Positions 13,479-24,900 of a stretch of 64,000 nt of DNA are shown in pieces. The translations under genes were made by a program, and so were the position numbers. Each line of letters opens with the position of its first letter. The first letter of the stretch is position 1. The stretch spans positions 502,501 through 566,500 of the forward strand of contig JAJEKV010000134.1 of assembly GCA_021234155.1 (NCBI GenBank), given 5' to 3'. A model generated the notes under the pieces. That model was not told the origin of the DNA, searched no databases, and saw only the letters and a program-made list of their open reading frames with translations. This DNA is from Isoetes taiwanensis (lineage: Eukaryota; Streptophyta; Lycopodiopsida; Isoetales; Isoetaceae).

Positions 13479-15150
13479 TTTTTTTTTAAGAGCGACAAAC
13501 TTTATTGAAACACCAAATAAGCGCCGGATACAATCACGAGAAGCGGGGAATAAAATTTGGAGGTAATCATGATCCCTTTGGGCTAGAGAAGCATCAACCT
13601 ATGCATAAGACAACACGCCGATAGGACTCAAATATCGAAGCTGGCGTAAACGGCGAGGAGCAAGCGAAGAACATTAATAGTAGGCTTTGCTTGATTCTAG
13701 CTTGTGCATCACGGAGGGATGCGAGAGGGAACCAAACCACGAAGATACACAATCGCCACAGCGGCTTCGAGATAGACCGGCAACCATCCTAGCGCCGATA
13801 TTAAAATGCTTGACTCACACCTTATTCCAAATTATGCGGATAAATAGCGGAAGCGCCTTTGACTTATCAAGTATCACATGAAAGAGGCACGTAGACTAAG
13901 CGAGTAGGAGATGATCATAAAAGAAACAAAGCTCCAATTTGTCTCATCCAGCACAACGCACGATTAGGCTGATCTTTGACGCTCTGGGATCAAATCTGTG
14001 GACAAGCACATTCACGAGCATTTGGAGAATCGCCGCAAAAGCCTTTGCCACTTTAGGATGGAGTAGTTTATCTTAAGCCCAGGAGTCCACATACATCTCC
14101 AACTAGGAGGTGAGAAGGCAGAAGGGACCACCAGGTGGATGGCGAGGGATATCACCTGAGTGACAAGCGGCACATACATAGAGTTCACGGCTATGCTCCT
14201 TGAACACTCACGGTGGGAAACCCACATGCGCCTTGATAGCCTCTGGGCAGCCAATGTGAAGTACTAGCAACCTTTTTAAATAGGTCTATCCCCACATCGA
14301 GACAATAAAATTTTTGTTTGAAAGAGTTGCCAAATTAAGCTAATTGGCGGGGAATCATACCAAGGCTGCGGCAGTCAAGATCACCTTTAATCTCCAAGCG
14401 TTGAGTTAATGGATGAGGGCACAGAAGTGGAAGATTATTTTCCCGCGGTATCCACCAACAAAGGGGCACTCAAGCCATTGACATGCAGCAAGATCAATAT
14501 GAAATAAGGTCTGCTTGTCTCCCAAGACTCGGCAAGCCTTTCAAAATGGGGAGGCATTAGGAAAGGAGCATAGCTGATAAAAGAGACTCAAGGAAGAAGG
14601 GTTTGCGAAGCTTTCCCCAAAGGAACACAATGACCCAGTATTTGCTTCACCAACGCTCGGTGGAGTCAACCATATCCCTAAGGATCTAAAATGAACCCAG
14701 AAATCGGGAATCTTGCACTCTGTAGATGGAAGTCTGTCATACCCAAACCACCTGCCAGGTGGCCTGGAGTGCATTTGGACGTACAATCTGACCACGACAT
14801 GCTCCCTCATTCCACCCCAAATGAAATTACGGATAATGGTAACAATCACACGGAATTTTTGGCTGGCGTGAAGCGGAAAGAGCCCGAGAGGCCATATAGG
14901 CGGTGGGAATTACTTAAAAAACATGCTTAACTAGCGAAACAATTATTATTTGGCGAGAGAGCTTAGCGGTAATTCCACAAAACAAATGTTTTTATAAACC
15001 TTCTATGATAATATCCCAAGCATCGGTGAAATATGAATGCCACGGAATAAAATTTGGACCATTTCGATTTATGCGTGTGTCATCCTTGTATGGGAACCAT
15101 GCTAATCTTCTCTGTGTCGTTCAATTTTATTGGATGTCCGAGAAAAAGGG
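13479..15150 (-). mobile_element. 5'-truncated LINE with a U6 snRNA copy at its 5' end
   Basis: On the minus strand the insert begins with a U6 snRNA-like sequence (15150-15049), continues with about 1.5 kb of degraded coding sequence, and ends in an A-run (T-run on the plus strand at about 13478-13488). About 200 bases after the U6 part, the minus strand encodes IIRNFIWGG (near 14820), which resembles the C-terminal region of plant LINE reverse transcriptases; later frames are broken. The flanks continue a repeat whose uninterrupted version is at 17350-17704, which acts as an empty site. The likely target duplication is a short AAATATT found on both sides. The LINE assignment rests on one motif, the A-tail and the insertion structure, so it is moderate; the insertion itself is well supported. 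Confidence 0.6.
15049..15150 (-). pseudogene. U6: U6 spliceosomal snRNA copy, degraded
   Basis: The minus strand carries the U6 core in order: GGACATCC, AATAAAATTG, the ACAGAGA-box region CACAGAGAAGATTAGCATGG (one of the most conserved parts of U6), AAGGATGACAC, and AATGGTCCAAATTTT at the 3' end. It departs from canonical plant U6 at several positions: the 5' stem-loop is damaged, GGCCCCTGCGCAAGG is changed to a T/A-rich form, and small deletions occur near ATTGGAAC and TCGAGAAATGG. I see no upstream sequence element (RTCCCACATCG type) or correctly placed TATA box on the minus strand above it. It is therefore most likely a retrocopy rather than a working gene. It sits exactly at the 5' end of the LINE-like insertion. 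Confidence 0.85.
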
Positions 15151-15154
15151 AAAA

Positions 15155-15335
15155 TATTGCACTGAAATATTGTCAATGTAAGGATTAAGCGACCTGGAAG
15201 GAGATGAAAATGATAAAATTTGATGAGTTTCAATTCCCCGGGGAGATTATTGAGTTCATGTTGTTGGAGTGAATAAGATATTAGCTATTTATTGATTTCA
15301 AAATTGCGTATCGCTGTATTTATATTGTTTACATT
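15155..15335 (+). repeat. Repeat family copy 1, right part
   Basis: This continues the repeat interrupted at 13478: ATTGTCAATGT, GGAGATGAAAATGATAAAATTTGA, and GTTGGAGTGAATAAGATATTAGCTAT here match 17530-17690. The match ends near 15335 (17704 in the other copy). Confidence 0.75.
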
Positions 15336-17349
15336 CTTCAAAGCCTGACCTAAAAGTACACGCCCAACTAAAGAAGTAGCTAAGCCTAGGCCCCTTAGGG
15401 GCCTAGCATCAGCGGCAACTAAAGCAGAATCCATCTGAGACCCGGCGGGATTCGACGCTCAAAGAGAGGCGGAAGGGATGATTTTGGGCTACTTGAGGGT
15501 TTTAGCATCACCGGGATTTAGGAATCGAGGCCGGGCTAGCGCATCCGGCCAGGAGCATTGGCCCGAATTACACCCAGCACATGATGGGAGCCATTTCAGC
15601 TACCCGGCGTAACCACGATGCTCGAGGTATCTGAGATTGGATCCCGAATTACTTTTCTATTGCTCACAATGGTTTGGAGGTGCCAGTTAGGCGTGGTGGA
15701 GTGAAGATCTTGCATGGTTGAGTTACGATAGGTGCTCAGCCCGAGGGCATCACGAGGCCGCGGCTTAAATATCTGCGAGGTTGCCGCAGCTTCCGAGGGT
15801 ACCCCAGCTTACGCCACATCTTTAAAGGCACTTTTGCACCGTATTCCCAAGAAGGTTACACAGTTTAACCCATTTTAGCAAATTAGCGGGCTGCGCTTGC
15901 AAGGTTTTACGCCATGACGGGCGGGCTGGTGTAAAATCCTAGCAAAACTCAATAGGGATCTTCATCCCGGTTCCTTGAAGTGAGATCGAAATTTGTACTT
16001 ACGGCTCTCGGCGAGAACGCAGTACACTATCTTACGCCTTGGAGCGAGCGATGTTTGCCCCTCTTTGTCATGATAGAAGCACAACAATTCCTTCAAATCG
16101 CGTTGATTACCGCTTTCTTCAAGACCACGCGAGATTTACCACCTACGAGCCGCCTACCACCCTCGGGGCGCGATTACCCACCGGATGCTAGGATCTGGTG
16201 GCCAAGACCGGATAGGCCGCGATGCCGCGAAGCGGTAGAGATTGATCTAGAGCGGACATGAAGCGCGGTCACCATGGCTTCGGACCGATCCGACTCAACA
16301 AGGATAGCATTATGATTGATGTCCAAATACCTCGGACCTCACGGCCAGACATGGATTTTACTCAGGCCTGAGGGGCATAGTGGGGCTAGCAAAATGAGAC
16401 TCTTGCACCGGACAACGCACAAGCCGCAGCTTTCCGGATGTCATGCACATTGACCTAGGTATTGCCATAGCAGGTGAGTTGGGGCTGAGGCCCAGGATCG
16501 CCCTGCGTCGGTGGTTGCGTAAAACTTTTAACACCTCTCCGGGGCCGGACTATATATGCTCGGCCGTGATCATTTGAAGAATACTAGCTTCGTTAGGGAG
16601 GATATCTCCCGCGTCTGATTGACCTTCTAAGCGGGGGTGGTGTGTGAAGATAAGAGGCTTAGGCTGCGCGAGAAAAATTAGGCGATTAACATAGAAGCAG
16701 CCTTAGGCTATCATTGATGCGACGATGGCGACAAACCACAGGCTGGGATATTCATAGTTCTTCAGCCGGATATTGGATTCTTTTTGCTATATCCACCAGA
16801 CACCATTACCCATTTTGGGACCCGGTGAGATACTTTCGAAAAATCGAGAAAGGCCTTGAAAATTATATCTTTGTTGAGAAGCGAATAGAGTCGACCGTCC
16901 GGCTATCTCAAATGGATGTAAAAGAACGCCTAGACTTGGATCAACAACAAATAGACAGGGCTGCAGTGGAAGTGGTCGCTGATACAGATGGGAATCATGA
17001 TTTTGTTAAGGAATCTATATGAAATGTATAGAAAAGATTATAGTAAAAATTGTTTTCTGATTAATCCTCAAGGCAATTCATCTAAGCTTTCAGAATGCTA
17101 TTATCTGAAATGTACATAAAAGTTCAGTAATAGAATAACATTTGACATTAGAATAATCGCTATGGCAATTCTTCATTAGGGACAACGATGTTGACCGTAA
17201 GCGAAGCATATTTATTTGCAAATATTGAGCGACTTAAAGGCTTTCTTACTTTAGGCTAACTACTACTAAATACAAACTAGCCTTCTAAATGCATGTTGCA
17301 AGCTACTTGGAGCAAAATGAGAATGCACTTTTTCTCAAATTAATGAAGT
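15336..17349. other. GC-rich unassigned sequence and AT-rich flank
   Basis: 15340-16700 is GC-rich with a palindrome CTAGGCCCCTTAGGGGCCTAG near 15386, and reads like decayed mobile DNA, but no protein motif is recognisable. A 102-codon frame at 16714-17022 (plus) is the longest intact one; it is basic near its start, acidic near its end, and matches no family I know. 17025-17349 is AT-rich and empty. Confidence 0.4.
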
Positions 17350-17704
17350 CGTGCTTTATTGTCTTTTGAGTTTTGAATTTAGTCTGTTGGCTTTTATTTG
17401 CAAATTGTCGTGGCGAAATGATGGCGCCACTACAATTTGGTGATGCTTTGAACATGTCATGAGGTGATGATGCCACCATGCTTGTGGCTTGTGTTTATGA
17501 TCTGTGATCAAATGTTTTTAATATTGTCAATGTGAGATTAATGATCTGGAAAAGAGCCTCTTCATGATGGAGATGAAAATGATAAAATTTGACAGAGTTT
17601 CAATTCCCAAGGAGCTTATTCGAGTTCAAGCTGTTGGAGTGAATAAGATATTAGCTATTCATTGATTTCGAGTAGTACCGCTAATGTATTAATACTGTTT
17701 GATA
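17350..17704 (+). repeat. Repeat family copy 2, uninterrupted
   Basis: This is the intact counterpart of the two parts at 13324-13478 and 15155-15335. It runs straight through the point where copy 1 carries the U6-LINE insertion (here ATGTTTTTAATATTGTCAATG near 17513). Confidence 0.75.
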
Positions 17705-17964
17705 AGGATGCATATAATCTTTGTTGTTAGAGAGTCGTATCTTTTGTGATGTGGATAGTAGCTAAAGGTTAACCATTATGTATTCAATCATTTTTCTTAG
17801 GCGTATTTTATATTGTTGGTATTCCAATTTTAGAGTTCCCATCATGACAGCTAGGATTTAGCCTCGGATGGCATATTCTAGGTTGGTCCTGCCCAAAGGG
17901 GCAAGATTTAGCAAAAATTCAAGATTTAGCCATTATGAAGATTAGTGCATTGCATTTAACCCTC

Positions 17965-18045
17965 ATTGCATGGGCTTCAAGTGGCTAAAGCGTTGGTTTT
18001 TAAGCTCCCTTACATAGGTTCAAGCCTGGCTTTTGACATTTTTTT
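17965..18045 (+). mobile_element. tRNA-derived SINE head
   Basis: An A-box-like TGGCTAAAGCG (near 17982) and a B-box-like GGTTCAAGCC (near 18018) are spaced about 35 bases apart, as in tRNA-derived RNA polymerase III promoters, and a T-run follows at 18036. The lack of a foldable cloverleaf and the repeat-rich tail point to a SINE, not a tRNA gene. Confidence 0.5.
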
Positions 18046-18339
18046 CGCTCTTTAGGTATTTGACTTACACAATACTCTCTTAAGTATTCGACTTACGCAA
18101 TACTCGTGTAAAATTTGATGAGTCTCGTACCAAGTTTTGGCATTTGACTTGGAAAATAGAAGCGAATTTACGAGTCTAATACCCATCTTAAAAAAAAATT
18201 TGCTCTTTAGGTATTTGGCTTACACAATACTCTTTTAGGTATTCAACTTACACAATACTCGTAGATTTACGAATCTAATACCAATTTTTGGCATTCGACT
18301 TGCAGAATAGAAGCAAATTTACGAGTCTAATACCTATCT
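18046..18339 (+). repeat. Two direct repeats made of GTATTYGACTTACACAATACTC units
   Basis: A block of about 145 bases is present twice in direct orientation (from GCTCTTTAGGTATTTG near 18050 and again near 18202). Within each block a roughly 25-base unit, GTATTYGACTTACRCAATACTC, is itself repeated with variation. A-run and T-run sequences separate the blocks near 18190. Confidence 0.7.
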
Positions 18340-18410
18340 GGGATCGAACCCATAATCGGGAGCCAATAGAAGCACCACAAGCCCCAGCCTGGCCCCGCAC
18401 AGTGAACAAT
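18340..18410 (-). mobile_element. Inverted tRNA-like SINE head
   Basis: On the minus strand GGGTTCGATCCC (near 18340-18352) is a good B box, preceded by a weaker A-box-like GGGGCTTGTGG about 40 bases upstream. It faces the head at 17965 across the direct repeats, so two SINE heads point towards a shared AT-rich tail region. Confidence 0.4.
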
Positions 18411-18955
18411 ATCTAATGCCTTGGCATTGTTTTAATTTTCTTGGTATATCATGCATAGTTCAGGAAAATTGCATGCAAAGAGCAAAGGGTTTAATACAGG
18501 CAAGGCATATTACAATGTTGTGACTTGAATTTAACGCTCCAGTCGCTGCCACATTAGCAACTAATGTCAGGTAATCGTATCAATCAACTGGATGACAATT
18601 CAATTTCTGCAGCTTTTTTCACTTGAACATTCCCATAGTATGAGAAAAGAATGGCACTCCATCGTTGATGGTTACCAAGGAATAGTATACATGGCTCAAA
18701 GAATTTCAAATAATGGTTGCAACAATTACAGCAACTACTGCTCTGGTAGAACAGTCGCAGAGTGGCTGAACCAATAGGTACCATCTGAGGCTCATCGTGG
18801 TGTTGCCTCTTAAATTAAACAATGGGGCTGCAGGATCATTGTGGGGGCTGCAAAAATTTGGGTTTAATATACAGGCAGATACATTATCTGCATCCAAGAA
18901 GAAAGAGGCCGAGCTTGGCACTGAGAATGAGTTGGCCCATTTACAGTCCTTTGTT

Positions 18956-21900
18956 TTAACTTCTTGCATGACCAGTGTTTCTCTTATGCCGACTGAAATC
19001 TGAGACAAATCTAAATGTTCTATTGCAAACCGGGCAAGCATACGGTCTCTCCCCAGTGTGCACTCTGATGTGCTCTGTTCGTGCCCATGGCCATTTGAAT
19101 GCCATTGTACATCCTTTCCAAGGGCATTTAAGTGGTCTGTCATCTTTATGAACCTTCCGATGCTGAGCAAGGTATTTGTGAGAGCCAAAGGTTTTCCCAC
19201 ATCCTTCAAAAGTACACATATTGAGCTTATGTTGCATAAGTTCTTCTTCGGTCGCAAAGCCCATTACACATCCCTCCAAATCACACTGATATGCATGTGC
19301 AGTTTCCTCAGAATCATCTTCCATTGCTGTCTTGTTCATTCTCTTTCTCCCTGAGCTTTTTTTACATGTTCCTGCTGAGGTCTCAGTGGCCTTTTTACCT
19401 GCCCCCAGAGGTACTTGATTTGGCACCATTTCAGATAGCTCCTCATTTGAAGATCCAGTACGTTGTTTACGCAATCTTGTATGGTAGTAACCACCTAAAA
19501 CAAAACATGCAGGATGAGAAATTCACCAAACAAACAATACGGACATGTGGATTTAAGAGAAAGCAGAGTATAGTGCATACCGATTTCCATGCTGCCCTCA
19601 AGATCCTTCTTTCCATCTGCTTTTAACTCCACCTCAACATCTGTCTCTACCATTGCACTCGTCTCAGTTACCACTTCAGCTTCCATCTCATTACCTTTCA
19701 ACATTCCAAGTTCAAGGGGATCCACATATGGGCTAGCTTCTGCTTCAATACAAGATGTGTACTCCAGATCAGCATCAGGTAATTGTAGAAGCGTCTTCAA
19801 AGTAGTTTCCCAATTACTATATCCTATCCTTCGTCTGGGCACTTTACAAGATCGTTTTCGTGTAGATGTAAATGAATACACGTTTGATTCATAGTCTTCT
19901 TCTTCCTGAGTATCATCCATGGCTTCATGCACACTGTGAAAAGAGCTTTCATCCTCCCCATTCGGCAAGCTTTCGGATCCTTGCGTATCAAGGCGCGTAT
20001 ATGGCTGGTGCTGACCATCTCTAGCTAGGTCATGATACATAAAGCCGGACAAATGTGGCTTACTAAACGCATCTTCATCAGATATATCTGCTCCATCATA
20101 AGGACCTCCTCTCGACTCGACACTGGTTGACTTCTTTCGCTCTCTACACTGGTAACTCACTTTTCTTTTCAGTTGTGCTGTTGATCTTGTTCTCTCAACT
20201 GGCTCCACATTCTCAACTCCAACTCCACCAGCAGGTTTCCCACGATGTGGTTTTGGTGAAGATGACTTGATTTCTGGGAAATTTTGTGTATCAGCTTCAT
20301 GAAATCCTCCATTTACAGGCTCACGTTCCAAAGATTCTGGATAAGCTTCCTGCTTCACAGGAGACATGTCAAAGTCGAAAGCAGGAGTTTGGGATTTTGA
20401 CTGATTGACTGGTTCATGCGGAAAATCGTTGATTAATTCTGCCAATCTAGCAGTGCAGCTACGCAGGGACATTATTTTGGAAAGGAGAGATGGAGAGCAT
20501 GTAATTGGCACTTCATACCAGATACAATCATCAGCATCATTGCTAAAACTGCTTTGTGCCATAAAACTGGGATCCTGTGAGTCAGATGGCGACGTAGATG
20601 AGCTTAGTGATTGTGAAGGTTCTTCCAAGTAATCTTCATCAGTATTCTCTAACTCCTTATGAGCTTCTCCAGTAGAAACTGTTTTTGCACATTTCAGACC
20701 AGAAGATCTGTGATGTTCTAAGTCTTGGGAGGGTGCTACATTTGATGCTGATGGTTGCACCTGGGGATCCACGGCATCTGCATTAGGCATATATGGCCCA
20801 TCATTACAAGGCTCTTCTAATGACTGCTGCACATCCTTATGAGCATTTCCTGCTGTGACGCCCATAAATGTATCATCCATTTTATTTTCTATAATCTTCT
20901 GGACAATTATGGAGTTGGAAGACCGTACCAGGATGCTTTGTCTTTTTGGTTTCTCTCCAACATTTCTTGAAAGTATGTTGTACATTTCATTACCCGCTTT
21001 CAATTTTTGAAGCTCATTTCTTTTGCGAAGAGACTTTCTAAGAGGGACCCTTCCCCTTAATTTTAGGGGCAAACCAGACTGGCAACCAAGCACATCCTTT
21101 GAGCCGAATGTAGATCTTAAAATCCTCGTAGAGTAGGTTGGTCGCTTTGTCGTTACAAATGCATTTTTCCTTCTTCGTATTCCACGTTTTTTGCTAGCCC
21201 CTTCCCGTCCTAAAACTAATTGTAAAGTCATCTGCAACAACGAATGTGCTACGGTCTTTCGACCACCTAATGATGGATGGAGCTGTTTTTGTGTCCAGGA
21301 CCTTCCACACCACTTGTCTAAATTCCTTTGTTTGTTGCTACACTTACCCTGAGGTGGAATTTCGACTATGCCCTTTCCATATTGAGTATCACCTGGCCCC
21401 CTCCAGAACCGTTCCTTAGAAGGAAAATCTCCATGTCCCATTCGGAAGTGTTTTATCTGATATTGCTTACTCATACCCAGCTGTGTTACCCAACTTCTGG
21501 CACTCTGTTCACTATGTGCATCCTGAGGGTCCAAGGCAAAATTCATTAATTCCAAGTCCTCCATTGCTGAATCTTTTACTGAGATTTGGTTCAGGCTATT
21601 CCATCTTTATTCCAGTAGCCATTTCTTTGGCGCTGCTCCAATATCTTGTGAAATCTGCAATCGTAAAAGCAAACAGGTTATGGAAAGCACAGAAAAGGGA
21701 AAGAAAGCCGTTCAGGGTTCAAGAGAATAGTACCAGAATGGCATATAATGACAGCATCAGCTCCACCGAGGGATGCCAAGCGGTTATAAGTTTCAAGTCC
21801 ATGCTCAAGGCAGAAGACATATGGTTTTGGGTAACTCTTAGTCGAAGAAATTGGATTTTGGCTTAGCCAATCTTCTTTAATTTGTGAAACAGAACTATGC

Positions 21901-24900
21901 AAGTGGCTTCCATTCCCACAGTCTGAACCTGCTAGACTAGGTTGTAATGTACTACAATTTTAACTTACAGTGCAGCACCGGTTTGGTTTTAAAAGTATCT
22001 TGATCATTGCTCATTATCAGCTCAGTTTCACTGCTGGGGACCAATGGCAAGACAATGGCAAATTCTTTCGCAGAATCATTTTGCAGATCTTTCGGCAACT
22101 CAGAAAGAGGTGACCCGCTGGTTGCATGTAAGATGTCTTTACTGTCTTTACATTGAGTTGCCTTAATAGTACCTGATATGTGCTGACTATAATTGCCCCA
22201 CTTACAAAGAACAGCTTCTGACAGATGTTTGAGAGCTGCATGCCTATTTGAAATACAGACTGCAATTGAAGTGAGGGGAAACATCTAAGAACATCCCTTC
22301 TCCCGGCTGGCCCGCCTCCCACATGAGATTCCAATCACTATTCTGGGAGATGGCACCCCACATCTTAACAACCATATAAACCATTTTGAGACAAATACTT
22401 CAGAAAGTGCCTTGCTGCCAGAATCTGAAAGCCGTGTAAAGCATCCAATTTCCTTACACATCTCAGTCTGCACAGGTATTTTACAATGCTGACCCAAAGA
22501 AGGGGCATCACGGACATGCCCACTTCATCCTGAAGAATCATCACATAATCCGATTATCTGGTTGAACATATGTTTTTACACAAAATTTCTTCACAAACTG
22601 GCTCGCCAGTTCCGAATCATCTTCCTCTCATAAGTCTTGGCTTCAATAAATAAAAGTGATGGCAACAATGCAATATCTTAGATTCTCACTTACCAAAGGG
22701 TTACCTTTCCACTTTTTCTGCAGATTGTGAATTCGTGGTTCTCTTTATGACATTCAGTTATGCCAAGCTGATTTTCAACACAATCTGTTTCCTCTGATGT
22801 TTGGGTTTTCTCTTCCATTTTCATCTCAGAACTTCCATGACTCATTTTGCATGCCGTATCATCTAATGTTTTTGACATCTTAGTGATCTCCATATTGCTC
22901 ATGGGATTTCCATGGTCCACTTCACATGCCATTTTGTCGACTAAATGAATTTCCTGTTCCATGTCAATTGTGGACTTTCCTTGACCCACTCCAGAACTCT
23001 CAAACGAATGCACACTTAAGTTTTCACTTGGAAGCTCAACATTTGGAGAAGAATCTTGATGTTCGTGATATATGTCAGATTCTTGCTTAATCAATAGCAT
23101 TTCACCTGTAAAAAGATTTAAAACTCGCTTTAGTGCAGAAGCATGATTTTGCTTCGTAAAAACTGAGACCATATATATACCACTATGTTGATTTGGTGAT
23201 GAGAAAGTCAATGATAATTTGCGATTGATGGTAACCAGGGAAGATGGATGATCAACACTTTGCTCAGTGATTCGTCCCATGGTAAGATTGTCTGTTCTTT
23301 CAATAATAGAAATTTTATTCTCCATATATTGACTGCCATTTACTTCATGAGCAATGCTCGGAGTAGTCAAAGTTTCACAAGAAGTAGTTCCTGTAGATAA
23401 TAAAAAATGGTTATAAGGCAACCCTGCGTCTAAGACAGTGATCTCTATAAGACAAATTTTCCAGTTTACCTGATAATCCAGATAAATCCTTCAAACTTGC
23501 TGCTGATCTTCTGGTCATTGTTTTTGTTTGTGGTATAGAAAATGCAGCAGCTGCCTCACTGGATGGTTGCACAATCACTGCACTTGCAAAAGACAATATT
23601 CCACATGTAGTGCAGGGCAAGACACCCCATGGGGTTGGTAACGAAGCTATACAATGCCGAGGGGTTTCCACTCCCTTTGACATGTTCCTAGAGTCATCAG
23701 AATTATCAAGAGAACCCTTTACTTTTTTATCATCCGTGTGCATATCAACATGATCATCATTAGGTTGCGCAACAATAGCCAAACCGCTCTGGTCATTTGA
23801 CAATACATGCAATAGCGTTTTTGGTGTTTGGAATCTCCTGTCACGTAGAGCAACACAGCGTGTGACTCCAGCATTTATTAATCTTCCTAGGAAATCATTG
23901 TTACGGATGACGTCATCAATGAACAATGATTTAAGCGTCTTATCCACTAGACTTTCTTCTAGCTTCTCTGCTTGAACATTCTGCTCCCCCAGGAAAAATC
24001 TGCTAAAAGATAGTATGAGACAAGAATCACTACCATTACAAAGACACAAGGAGGATTTTACATGGTATACTTAGTCATGAATCCCATGTCATGAGAATTC
24101 TCATTAAGGAATCTACATATAAAATTATTCTCTCGTGGAAAAAGTGGTGCTGAGCGTGTAGAGATAAAACAAAATATACAAAGGAAATGGGCAATAGAAA
24201 CATTTTATCTGCTTATAATCTGACATCGTCAGATATGGAAATAACAATTTGCACACTGACCTTTCTGGAAGAGCCATTGTCATGAGATATAGTAACTGCT
24301 CATGTGAAAGCATAGGAAGTTGGTTCATGCAGGCTCTTCGTGATGCTGCTTCCCGAGCAAGTATAACCCAATTTGGGGTGGCAAAATTTGCAGCTTCCCC
24401 ACAATTGAAACCTGAAGTATAATAAAATTTGAATATTCTGGAGAATTAACAGGTAATAAAATTTGAATAATGAGGAGAATTAACAGGACATCATCATTTT
24501 AGTAGAAATGACCAAAATCAATATGGGATTTTCAACTTTGACTAATGCTCACAGAACCGTCATCAAAGATTGATCAACCTTGGGATGCCATGTTAGTTCA
24601 AAGTTGCTGTCTGTGAAGGAACCACTTCCATTGAGCAATTGCATCTGTTCATGCAGGAATATTCTTGCATGCTGCAACTTGATAAGCAACTTTGCAAAAA
24701 GAATCAACCATGAGAAAGGTGAAAATTCCTCATTGTCACTTAGAAGGCTTGGGGCTATGAGTAAACTTACATTTTCTGATAGATGCATTTAAAGAAAGCC
24801 TTAGGAGTTTCTAGACACACCAAAGAAGGGGAAGCTTTCAGGAAAAACATTCTAAGCATGTTATTCCTACAAGCTCAGTCATAAAGCTAGTTTGTTATTA

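Noticed and set aside
18340-18352. GGGTTCGATCCC as a possible tRNA gene
   Set aside because: The B box is good, but no acceptor stem, D arm or anticodon arm can be formed around it; a SINE head explains it better. The same holds for 17965-18045 and 61013-61116.
22285-22497. Open stretch on the minus strand (TEMCKEIGCFTRL...) as an extra exon of the demethylase
   Set aside because: An acceptor-like TGTGCAG precedes it, but no donor joins it in phase to the next supported segment and it has no match to the known family sequence; left unresolved.
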